Positions 22,633-29,784 of a DNA stretch of 43,523 nt are shown one piece after another. The DNA is from a virus. The stretch spans positions 1 to 43,523 of IMG/VR virus record IMGVR_UViG_3300047548_000395. One strand, written 5' to 3'. Each line of letters starts with the position of its first letter. The first letter of the stretch is position 1. The notes beneath the pieces were generated by a model. That model searched no databases and was not told the DNA's origin. It saw only the letters and a list, made by a program, of their open reading frames with translations. The position numbers and the translations under genes are program-made.

Positions 22633-23366
22633 TACTCTGTTAAAGTTACTAGGTTTTCTGCTTGTACACCCATTACACCGATAACCGGCACTTCATGTAT
22701 TAGATTAGTATCTAGCACTCTATACATCGAATGCTCAATATCAATAAAGCCGTGATTTATATAAGATCCTACCATGGTTTGAAATAGTTTTTGATAGTTT
22801 TCTGTAGCAGTAGGCAGCAGAGATCCGCAAAATGAGTAAAGTCTAGTTTTGTATTGATACTCTGTGTAGTAGTCTGCTATGTTTTGTAGTTGACTGCCCG
22901 GATTGTTTTTATCATCGTGGTAGTACCTAACACCAGCTTCACGAGTTTTTAGTACATACTTTCCGGGAACATTGTGCACAGATTGATCAAATTGATCTGA
23001 AATTTCATATCTACCACTTAATTTATAAACACGACTTACATCAGTTGGCAGTAGTTTACACGCCTCATGTAACATTAGTGACTCGCACGGTCCTTTAATG
23101 TACATTACATTAACATTTTGATTGTGCGCAAATTGCACAGTGGGGTGATAGGTAAAATCCATAACATCATCATACACTGCCATTAGTGCCCGGCGTTGCG
23201 CAAGTGTTAGGGGATACTTTCCACCGTCTAGAAGTATAACATAAGCACCGGGAATATGCCGCTTAATGCTAGCAGCAGAGTCTAGTGTTTGTTGAAATCT
23301 AGTTTGCGGATCTACAAGTCCGGATTCTACATTCAATCCCGAAGTAACTAAAGCAATATTACTCAC
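22632..23366 (-). CDS. Putative glycosyltransferase with KLSGRY motif
   Basis: The 244-aa product begins with a beta strand and GLN...VDPQTRFQQTLDSAASIK, then AYVILLDGGKYPL, and has RVYKLSGRYEISDQFDQSV (about 125-143). A K-x-SGRY-x-x-x-x-x-F segment occurs in WfgS/WfeV-like O-antigen glycosyltransferases, and the CESLMLHEACKLL helix before it fits. No classic DxD is obvious, so the call is tentative. The start codon is GTG 23366, overlapping the YkgJ-type gene by 8 nt. Confidence 0.6.
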   Translation of the reverse strand: MSNIALVTSGLNVESGLVDPQTRFQQTLDSAASIKRHIPGAYVILLDGGKYPLTLAQRRALMAVYDDVMDFTYHPTVQFAHNQNVNVMYIKGPCESLMLHEACKLLPTDVSRVYKLSGRYEISDQFDQSVHNVPGKYVLKTREAGVRYYHDDKNNPGSQLQNIADYYTEYQYKTRLYSFCGSLLPTATENYQKLFQTMVGSYINHGFIDIEHSMYRVLDTNLIHEVPVIGVMGVQAENLVTLTE

Positions 23367-23727
23367 TTTGATCCTTTAGCATGTTAGGAATTCGCGGGTG
23401 GTGCTGCTTTCTACAGTCAAATTGACGGCAAGCTAGTGGGCGAAAGTCGTATATTGAGCAAGCACCGTCAACAAACAGCCCACAACCTCCAGACTTATTT
23501 CTAAAGATTGTAACGATTGGGCCTACTTGGGGATTTTCCGCTAGCTGTTCAGGCGAGGGTTGAGTTAGACTAATAGGGTAAACGCCACTCGACACCTCAG
23601 CAGGTGTTAGATAAGGTGCTAGCTGCTCGCAGCATAGCACACAATTGCCACACGGTACATCAGCAATAGGTTCGTCGTTAGTAACCGATGTTAGATTAAT
23701 GTTAATAATTTGATACTGTGCTCGCAT
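23359..23727 (-). CDS. YkgJ-type CxxCxxCC metal-binding protein
   Basis: The 122-aa product shows the YkgJ (zinc/iron-chelating) signature: PCGNCVLCCEQL (about 25-36), GGCGLFVDGACSIYDFRPLA followed by CRQFDC. The eight or so cysteines would bind metal or an iron-sulfur cluster. Proteins of this family often lie beside radical or oxygenase-type modifying enzymes, and here the neighbour is a 2OG oxygenase-like gene. Its role in the island is unknown; supply or protection of iron for that oxygenase is speculation. Overlaps of 1 nt upstream and 8 nt downstream tie it into the operon. Confidence 0.82.
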   Translation of the reverse strand: MRAQYQIININLTSVTNDEPIADVPCGNCVLCCEQLAPYLTPAEVSSGVYPISLTQPSPEQLAENPQVGPIVTIFRNKSGGCGLFVDGACSIYDFRPLACRQFDCRKQHHPRIPNMLKDQSE

Positions 23728-24344
23728 TACTCGCCTTTAATAAAAAACACCTGCGTTAGGCGACCGTCAGCTAGAGTGTTACCAAAGTATTTGTTGGATT
23801 TGTGATAGGCAATGCCCGGGTACATAATTAGTCGATTGTAAACATTGCCCACAACATCAACTGGAGTAAACAGGCGATTGTACAAGTCAGTTCTCTCAAC
23901 AGTGTTAATAGTTTTTAGTGTGTTATAGCCTTCTTGATCACTCATGTAACTGGTCCACTCGTCCGGATCATTACACCTGTAAAGAGTAGTGCCAGACTCT
24001 ACAGGCGCATTAGGAGTTAGATACAACACTGCTGCTAGGTCAGTATCATTGTCTTGATGTACCCAACTGTCGCCATCTGCTTGCGTAGACAGTTGAAAGT
24101 AGGATCGAATCGACGCATTAGTTACTCTAAAGTACTGTGAGGCAATGTTGGCGATCTGTGTAAGCACGGTGTCTGCGTAGGATTTATCTAAGTCTGCCAC
24201 ATGTAGTGTGCGCCTGCCTGGCCAATCAGTGTGGGCGTTATACATTTCAGTAAACTCTTGCGCAGTGTAGTAGGGGTGTGAGAGTGCCCATGTACGCACA
24301 ATGTCCGCGTAGGGTAAAAAGTTATCTAGTATTAGTGCGCTCAT
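23727..24344 (-). CDS. 2-oxoglutarate/Fe(II) oxygenase-like protein
   Basis: The 205-aa product has the double-stranded beta-helix pattern of Fe(II)/2OG dioxygenases: SWVHQDNDTDLAAVLYLTPN carries HxD (about 98-100), and MYPGIAYHKSNKYFG followed by DGRLTQVFFI supplies the distal His and the 2OG-binding Arg. The general arrangement resembles the DUF6445 proteins that occur in marine phages. The substrate could be a sugar, a protein side chain or a small molecule. It overlaps the upstream TPR protein gene by 4 nt. Confidence 0.75.
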   Translation of the reverse strand: MSALILDNFLPYADIVRTWALSHPYYTAQEFTEMYNAHTDWPGRRTLHVADLDKSYADTVLTQIANIASQYFRVTNASIRSYFQLSTQADGDSWVHQDNDTDLAAVLYLTPNAPVESGTTLYRCNDPDEWTSYMSDQEGYNTLKTINTVERTDLYNRLFTPVDVVGNVYNRLIMYPGIAYHKSNKYFGNTLADGRLTQVFFIKGE

Positions 24345-25642
24345 AGTAGTGTTCGTAATTCAGCTAAGGGAGCGCGCCAATTGTCGTACTCTCGTTGTCT
24401 CAGCACTGTTAGATTATTTCCATACCAAGCAGTGTTTCTAGCGGGCTTTGCCCAGGTGTAGTAGGTTAGAATTGGGATAATCACAATCGCGTCTTTGCCA
24501 ATTGCGCCAGCTGCGTGAATTAGCGAGGTACAACTGGAAATAACTAGATCCATTTGATCTAAATAGTCCAATGTATCGTCCCAACTAGTTATTCGATCTT
24601 TTAGGGGGGTTACACGAGGGTGGGCAAAATCCTCATCCACATGGAATGAGTAAATCTCGTAGCCCTCGGGGATACTCGCAATTAGTTCATCAAATGGAAT
24701 CGTCCTGTGTAGGTCTTGATCGTACTTGGGATTGCCCATTGTTTTAATACCGATGCGTTTTTTACCGTTGTTAGGCAGTCGGGGCGCACGCCTTAAGGGT
24801 TCGAGATATGGTCCGTGCCACAAGTCTTTTTCCTCTAGGTCTAGATAAGTAGGGGCGGGCATGGAATATGTCCAGAGCCAATCACGAGGAATTGTTTTGA
24901 GATTACTAATAGTTTCAAACCCGCAGCGTTCAAATATGCTAGCAATATCCTTGCGATCTGTGTACCAAATAGGTTTCATTCCCACATCGCGGAAGTGCCT
25001 CATAAAGCGAACAGAAATAATTTCATCCCCGATGCCGCCTTCTGCACACAGCACAATAGTTTTACCCGGGATCGGATTGCCTTCCCACAATTGATATTTG
25101 GGATACTTAAACTCGTGCCAAATATTCAACTTACGCCCGTCAAGTAGCACATGACGCAGTCCTTCCTTAAACTTGCCATTGCGTAGATCATATGTGCCTA
25201 AATTAAATTTAACCCTAAAGTCAATGTCTTCAGTATGGGGTTCACTTAGGATTTTTCGTAGTATTGCTTCTCCCTCGTCCTTACGGTCCAGCAAGAAATA
25301 ACTCATTGCCTTGTCCATTTGATTAGGGTGATCGCCCGGTCGTTCCTGCTCGTTAATAGCAATGTACTCAAGTGCTTCGAGGGGTTTATTCAAATTGAGA
25401 CAAGCTCGAATTATGTTAACCCGTGCGTCAAATTTAGCTTGAGGGTTAGTTACTTGTTCGTAAATTCTCTGTGCCAGATCAAGCGTGTCCGTAAACTCCC
25501 GAATTTCAGCATAGAGTTTACCCAATTGATCTAATTCTTCTATGCGGCAGGCGAGGGGTTTAAGTAGGTCTAGTACTATTTTAGCTTTGTCAAACTGTTT
25601 AATATGTATAAAAAATTCCGCAGTTGCTAAGGGATTATTCAT
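24341..25642 (-). CDS. TPR protein with GT9-like glycosyltransferase domain
   Basis: The 433-aa product starts with TPR-like helical pairs (about 1-165: KQFDKAKIVLDLLKPLACRI, LNLNKPLEALEYIAINEQER) followed by a glycosyltransferase-type domain. KTIVLCAEGGIGDEIISVRF is the GDE loop seen in TPR-GT proteins of the heptosyltransferase clan, KKRIGIKTMGNPKYDQDLHR opens the second half, and LDQMDLVISSCTSLIHAAGA followed by IGKDAIVII is the nucleotide-sugar side. The TPR part could bind a protein or glycan acceptor. It overlaps the upstream methyltransferase by 8 nt. Confidence 0.78.
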   Translation of the reverse strand: MNNPLATAEFFIHIKQFDKAKIVLDLLKPLACRIEELDQLGKLYAEIREFTDTLDLAQRIYEQVTNPQAKFDARVNIIRACLNLNKPLEALEYIAINEQERPGDHPNQMDKAMSYFLLDRKDEGEAILRKILSEPHTEDIDFRVKFNLGTYDLRNGKFKEGLRHVLLDGRKLNIWHEFKYPKYQLWEGNPIPGKTIVLCAEGGIGDEIISVRFMRHFRDVGMKPIWYTDRKDIASIFERCGFETISNLKTIPRDWLWTYSMPAPTYLDLEEKDLWHGPYLEPLRRAPRLPNNGKKRIGIKTMGNPKYDQDLHRTIPFDELIASIPEGYEIYSFHVDEDFAHPRVTPLKDRITSWDDTLDYLDQMDLVISSCTSLIHAAGAIGKDAIVIIPILTYYTWAKPARNTAWYGNNLTVLRQREYDNWRAPLAELRTLL

Positions 25643-26183
25643 CTTTTACCACCTGCCATTTAATATCGATTGCTAAAATTACATTGTTAAATGTGCGGGC
25701 TGCGTGTTCACATTGCTCTTCGCTAAACTGTTGAAACTGTGCGCGCCAGTAATCGTCTAGAGTAAAACGGTGATCGAGCACGCGCATGTCTACATTGTGT
25801 ATAAAACCAAGAGGAGTTTCGCAGCCGCCTGCCGCCATGTCGCGTCGGTTTCGCTCTTTAGAAAACATATCCAGCGTGTGAGGATAGATGGGGCGACAGT
25901 GTGTAGGGTCGATTAGAAAAGTATCGTGCCTAGGGTGAGGTACTTGTACATCTACAATCGCACCAGGTTTACATACTCTATAGATTTCTCGAACGCAGTG
26001 AAAGAAGCCCGAGCCTAGATGTTCGAAAATGTGATGCGCCAGTACTTCGTCAACTGTGTTGTCCGCAAATGGTAGTCGATCTTGCTCTAAATTGATCACA
26101 TGATCAGGATTCGACCCTTCATCACTGTCAATGTTTATATACCCCGGATAGCGTTTAGTTCCAGATCCTAAATTTATTTTCAT
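25635..26183 (-). CDS. SAM-dependent methyltransferase, first gene of the glycan island
   Basis: The 182-aa product has MKINLGSGTKRYPGYINIDS, the Gly-rich motif I common in bacterial glycan-cluster methyltransferases, then RLPFADNTVDEVLAHHIFEH (motif IV) and REIYRVCKPGAIVDVQVPHP. PTHCRPIYPHTLDMFS is also typical of that group. It opens the island right behind a strong sigma70 promoter. A short inverted repeat TACTG/CAGTA lies between the promoter and ATG and might be regulatory. The Shine-Dalgarno is weak. Confidence 0.85.
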   Translation of the reverse strand: MKINLGSGTKRYPGYINIDSDEGSNPDHVINLEQDRLPFADNTVDEVLAHHIFEHLGSGFFHCVREIYRVCKPGAIVDVQVPHPRHDTFLIDPTHCRPIYPHTLDMFSKERNRRDMAAGGCETPLGFIHNVDMRVLDHRFTLDDYWRAQFQQFSEEQCEHAARTFNNVILAIDIKWQVVKDE

Positions 26184-26204
26184 TTTATACTGCTTTTACT
26201 TTAC

Positions 26205-26233
26205 AGTATATTTAAGTTTTAGATTTTTGTCAA
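26205..26233 (-). promoter_or_regulatory. Strong sigma70-type promoter of the glycan island
   Basis: TTGACA (26233-26228), a 17-nt A-rich spacer and TATACT (26210-26205) lie in the 50-bp gap after the RCC1 gene and before the first island gene. TTAAATAT in the spacer is a poor late-promoter match. Confidence 0.85.
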
Positions 26234-27394
26234 TTAGAAAATATCAGTTGTAGCTATAGTGTGGGAGTAGCCTCCAGCAACACTCTTCCAGTTAGTGCCC
26301 TGACTCACAGTTTGTACTGGACTGTAGAGATCGGCAGTGCTGCCGTTGCCTAGCTGTCCGTCGGTGTTGCGGCCCCAAAGCCACAGTGTGCCGTCTGTTT
26401 TTATAGCAGCGGTGTGGTATCCCCCGCAAGCGACTAACTTCCAGTTAGTGCCCTGACTCACAGTTTGTACTGGACTGCTTCGATCACCGCCGGCGTCGTT
26501 GCCTAGCGGTCCGTTGGTGTTGCGGCCCCAAAGCCACAGTGTGCCGTCTGTTTTTATAGCAGCGGTGTGGAATCCCCCGCAAGCGACTAACTTCCAGTTA
26601 GTGCCCTGACTCACAGTTTGTACTGGGCTACTCTGATTAGTGGAGTTGTTGTTGCCCAGTTGGCCGTTGTAGTTCTGGCCCCAAAGCCACAGCGTGCCGT
26701 CTGTCTTGATGGCTGCAGTGTGGTCGGCCCCGCAGGCAACACTCTGCCAGTTAGTGCCCTGACTCACAGTTTGTACTGGGCTACTCTGAGCAGTAGCGTT
26801 GTTGTTGCCCAGTGCCCCGTAGACGTTACGGCCACAGGTCCACAATGTACCATCTGTTTTGACGGCTGCGGTGTGTCGGTTGCCGCAGTCAACACTCTTC
26901 CAGTTAGTGCCTTGACTTACCGTCTGTACTGGACTGCTTTGATTAATGCCGTCGTTAGTGCCTAACTGGCCGGTGGTGTTGTACCCCCACAACCACAACG
27001 TGCCGTCTGTTTTAATAGCTGCAGTGTGGTCTCCGCCGGCGGCAACCAGCTTCCAGTTTGTACCCCCACTCACAGTCTGTACTGGACTGCTCCTTGCTAG
27101 AGTATTGTTGTTGCCCAAGGCCCCGTAGGGGTTGTAGCCCCAAAGCCACAGTGAGCCGTCGGTTTTTATGGCTGCAGTGTGATAGAAGCCGCGGGCAACC
27201 TGCTTCCAGTTTGTACCCCCACTCACAGTCTGTACTGGACTGCTCCTTGCTAGAGTATTGTTGTTGCCCAGCTGACCCAGGGTGTTGTAACCCCAAGTCC
27301 ACAACCCACCAGAACTAAATAAATTCCTAGGTACAAATAAGTCGCCAAAATCACTAGCCAGACCGCCATTAGTTACTGAGTAATTAGTTTTCAT
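26234..27394 (-). CDS. RCC1-type seven-bladed propeller adhesin, copy 3
   Basis: The 386-aa product has a short leader (about 1-30, DFGDLFVPRNLFSSG) and seven repeats of about 51 residues with the pattern TNWKxVxxGxxHTAAIKTDG, TLWLWGxNxxGxLG and SSPVQTVSxG. Seven such units make a closed RCC1-like beta-propeller. The fourth blade has TCGRN in place of TWGRN. No signal or membrane segment is present. Position among fibre genes suggests a tail-fibre tip or adhesin that binds the host surface. Its start overlaps the 167-aa gene by 11 nt. Two blades share a 69-nt identical DNA stretch, so the blades are recombining. Confidence 0.85.
   Translation of the reverse strand: MKTNYSVTNGGLASDFGDLFVPRNLFSSGGLWTWGYNTLGQLGNNNTLARSSPVQTVSGGTNWKQVARGFYHTAAIKTDGSLWLWGYNPYGALGNNNTLARSSPVQTVSGGTNWKLVAAGGDHTAAIKTDGTLWLWGYNTTGQLGTNDGINQSSPVQTVSQGTNWKSVDCGNRHTAAVKTDGTLWTCGRNVYGALGNNNATAQSSPVQTVSQGTNWQSVACGADHTAAIKTDGTLWLWGQNYNGQLGNNNSTNQSSPVQTVSQGTNWKLVACGGFHTAAIKTDGTLWLWGRNTNGPLGNDAGGDRSSPVQTVSQGTNWKLVACGGYHTAAIKTDGTLWLWGRNTDGQLGNGSTADLYSPVQTVSQGTNWKSVAGGYSHTIATTDIF
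26645..26716. repeat. 72-bp tract identical to one in another RCC1 gene (30676-30747)
   Basis: The tract starts GTTGTTGTTGCCCAGTTGG and ends GATGGCTGC in both genes without a mismatch. A second 44-bp tract, 26770-26813, is identical to 30648-30691, so one blade of the 394-aa gene combines parts of two blades of the 386-aa gene. Confidence 0.85.
27049..27117. repeat. 69-bp direct repeat within the RCC1 gene (second copy 27202-27270)
   Basis: Two identical 69-bp tracts lie 153 bp (51 codons) apart, one blade length, and end with ATTGTTGTTGCCCA. Identity at synonymous positions points to recent duplication or conversion. Confidence 0.85.
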
Positions 27395-27887
27395 ATTCTG
27401 TCAACCTAAAAATTTGTATTTGTCCCGTGTCAAACGAGTGAAAAAGCCAAGGTCTAAACAGCACGCCTTGACCAGGTTTTAGCACATAATTAACCTGTAG
27501 ATCCCATTCAAACATGTTTCTATAGTTAAATCTATAATCAGTTAGCGCATTTGCTACACCTGTCGTGTGCTCATACACATTAAAGGTGGAAGTCTGTAGT
27601 GCTACAGCAAACAACCACTCGTCCGTTCCTGCAAAGGATTCAAAGTGTATGAGGTTGTCGGGTATGCGGAATACGCCTGATCGATCAGGATCTACTCTAA
27701 TACCAGTGTTTAGCATCCGAGCGAACATTGTGTCCGCATCTTCTGGCACCATGTTAAAGTTCTCAATCTCTTTGCCAAACTCCTTCTGCACATACTGTAG
27801 CGTGTAGGTTATGTTACTAATGTTGCGAGCTTGTTCTTCAGTGTAGTAGCCGTCAACTGTAATAATTTTAACTAGGGGATGTATCAT
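27384..27887 (-). CDS. Cupin/dioxygenase-fold protein between RCC1 genes
   Basis: The 167-aa product looks like a double-stranded beta-helix protein: IPDNLIHFESFAGTDEWLFA supplies a His-x-Glu-like pair, and NYVLKPGQGVLFRPWLFHSF followed by DTGQIQIFRL is a typical closing block with a late His. The set resembles a cupin or a 2OG oxygenase-like protein, but the catalytic triad is not certain. It lies between two RCC1 propeller genes and overlaps the next by 11 nt, so it may modify or help to fold the adhesin. No Shine-Dalgarno stands out. Confidence 0.6.
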   Translation of the reverse strand: MIHPLVKIITVDGYYTEEQARNISNITYTLQYVQKEFGKEIENFNMVPEDADTMFARMLNTGIRVDPDRSGVFRIPDNLIHFESFAGTDEWLFAVALQTSTFNVYEHTTGVANALTDYRFNYRNMFEWDLQVNYVLKPGQGVLFRPWLFHSFDTGQIQIFRLTEYEN

Positions 27888-27895
27888 AGTTTAGA

Positions 27896-29098
27896 TTAGA
27901 TTGGATCGGCAGAATCATCACGGATGGCTGTGTGGTGGTACAATCCTCCAGAAACCAACTTCCAATTAGTTCCACCCGATACTGTCTGTACTGGGCTACT
28001 TCTTGTAGTTATAGTACTATCACCTAATGCACCTTGATAATTGCGCCCCCAAAGCCATAAGGTACCGTCAGTTTTTATAGCTGAAGTGGTATTCAGTCCT
28101 CCAGAAACTCTTTTCCAGTTAGTGCCACCACTCACAGTCTGTACCGGACTGCTTTTATTAGCAGTAGAGTTATCGCCTAGATGACCGTATAGGTTGTAGC
28201 CCCAAAGCCACAATGTGCCATCTGTTTTTATAGCTGCAGTGTGATTGCCACCAGCAAATACTGTCTTCCAGTTAGTAGCCACACTCATAGTTTGCGCCGG
28301 ACTGCTTCTATTAGTAATGGAATTATCGCCTAATTGTCCGTAAAAGTTTTGTCCCCAAGTCCAGAGAGTACCGTCCGTTTTTATTGCTGCAGTATGTCCT
28401 CCGCCGGAACTAACTGACTTCCAGTTTGTACCACCACTCACAGTCTGTACCGGACTGCTTTTGCGAGTAGTCGTGTTATCACCTAATTGGCCAGTAGCGT
28501 TCTGACCCCAAAGCCACAGTGTGCCGTCTGTTTTGATAGCTGCGGTATGATAAAACCCTCCAGAAACTAACTTCCAGTTAGTGCCCTGGCTTATTGTCTG
28601 AACTGGGCTACTCTTAATAACCGTAGAGTTATCACCTAATTGGCCTAGGGCATTACTTCCCCAAAGCCATAACGTGCCATCAGTTTTTAATGCTGCTGTG
28701 TAGTATCGCCCGCAAGTAATATCCTTCCAGTTAGTTCCAGCCGCTATAGTTTGCGCAGGACTGCTTCGGTCAGTAGCCGTATTAGTACCTAATTGTCCGG
28801 AATAGTTTCTTCCCCAAGTCCATAGTGTTCCATCTGTTTTAACTGCTGCTGTGTGGTATTGACCTCCAGAAACTAACTGCCAGTTAGTCCCCGCGGCTAT
28901 TGTTTGTATTGGACTACTTCTCGAAGTGTTTGCGTTATTACCTAGCTGACCGTACTGGCTACGCCCCCAAATCCACAATCCGGCCTGTTTAAATGTATCG
29001 GCTAGTTCGGGATAACGGTCGATTAGATAGCTTCGCTCCACTAAGGGAGTGCCAATGTCCGCACCGTCAGGTCTCACAAAACCAGTTGAGATACCCAT
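27896..29098 (-). CDS. RCC1-type seven-bladed propeller adhesin, copy 2
   Basis: The 400-aa product has a distinct leader (about 1-40, with VERSYLIDRYPELADTFKQA) and seven RCC1-type blades, each with GTNWKxVSGGxxHTAAIKTD and LWLWGxNxxGQLGDN. Compared with the other two copies, its blades more often read GDN than GNN. The short C-terminal extension is RDDSADPI. ATG overlaps the stop of the DUF4376-like gene (TAATG). Function as a host-binding fibre tip is inferred from the fold and neighbours. Confidence 0.85.
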   Translation of the reverse strand: MGISTGFVRPDGADIGTPLVERSYLIDRYPELADTFKQAGLWIWGRSQYGQLGNNANTSRSSPIQTIAAGTNWQLVSGGQYHTAAVKTDGTLWTWGRNYSGQLGTNTATDRSSPAQTIAAGTNWKDITCGRYYTAALKTDGTLWLWGSNALGQLGDNSTVIKSSPVQTISQGTNWKLVSGGFYHTAAIKTDGTLWLWGQNATGQLGDNTTTRKSSPVQTVSGGTNWKSVSSGGGHTAAIKTDGTLWTWGQNFYGQLGDNSITNRSSPAQTMSVATNWKTVFAGGNHTAAIKTDGTLWLWGYNLYGHLGDNSTANKSSPVQTVSGGTNWKRVSGGLNTTSAIKTDGTLWLWGRNYQGALGDSTITTRSSPVQTVSGGTNWKLVSGGLYHHTAIRDDSADPI

Positions 29099-29757
29099 TA
29101 TAACACTCCAGGACCAGGATTATCAACCGGCTCCCTTAAGACTACCGCCGCCAATTCTTCTAGAGTTACGCAAGCGTCGATTTCGGCAATTTTCGCCACT
29201 TCCCAAGCAAACGCACTATTAACATGAGCAGTTACGCTGGCGGCAATTGTGCCTAATTCTGCTTTTGTCAGTGTCAGCCAGCAGCTGGGGAACTTCCAGT
29301 AGACAGTTTCACCCTCTGCCAGCAGCATATACTGCTGTGCGTACACATCACGAGCGCCTCGGGCTGTGTCAATTCGCACAGTTTGATCTTGTAAGGCTAA
29401 ATCAAATCCCCCAACTTCTCTGCGCCAGCGTTCTTCTGCTGCTGCTGCTTTTAATTGATTTTTTACAGCGTCAATTGGCAGCTTCATAACTTCATAACTG
29501 CTTATAGCATGCGTGTCAGTAAACTGCCAGAACGGTCCATGTAGTGTTTCGATTGTGGGATTGTAGGCGGGATTTTCTGTACCTTGAATAGGTAGAATTC
29601 TAATGTTTTCTGCTACGGTAATAGCTTCAAATGTGTCATTGCGGTTAGGCAGGGTAGCTGTGACTTCGCATTCTTCAGCAATTTCATTTTCAAACCTGAA
29701 ACGATTCCAGCGCATTGGGCCTAGTATTACATGATCATTATATACAATTACAAACAT
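29098..29757 (-). CDS. Tail-fibre-associated protein with DUF4376-like domain
   Basis: The 219-aa product has an N-terminal beta part (1-85, starting MFVIVYNDHVILGPMRWNRF) and a C-terminal helical part: EERWRREVGGFDLALQDQTV followed by RIDTARGARDVYAQ, then WLTLTKAELGTIAASVTAHV and NSAFAWEVAKIAEI. The latter has the layout of the DUF4376 domain found in tail fibre and fibre-assembly proteins. A perfect late promoter and an AGAGGAAT Shine-Dalgarno precede it, so this is the first gene of a late unit that includes the following RCC1 gene. Confidence 0.68.
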   Translation of the reverse strand: MFVIVYNDHVILGPMRWNRFRFENEIAEECEVTATLPNRNDTFEAITVAENIRILPIQGTENPAYNPTIETLHGPFWQFTDTHAISSYEVMKLPIDAVKNQLKAAAAEERWRREVGGFDLALQDQTVRIDTARGARDVYAQQYMLLAEGETVYWKFPSCWLTLTKAELGTIAASVTAHVNSAFAWEVAKIAEIDACVTLEELAAVVLREPVDNPGPGVL

Positions 29758-29774
29758 TGTTATTCCTCTGTTGT

Positions 29775-29782
29775 TATTTATA
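29775..29782 (-). promoter_or_regulatory. T4-type late promoter, perfect TATAAATA
   Basis: TATAAATA on the minus strand lies 17 nt before ATG 29757, leaving room for AGAGGAAT as a Shine-Dalgarno. It drives the DUF4376-like gene and probably the RCC1 genes after it. Confidence 0.85.
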
Positions 29783-29784
29783 GG

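Noticed and set aside
27397-27402. TTGACA before the last RCC1 gene as a sigma70 promoter
   Set aside because: No acceptable -10 hexamer is found 16-18 nt downstream, and the gene overlaps its neighbour.
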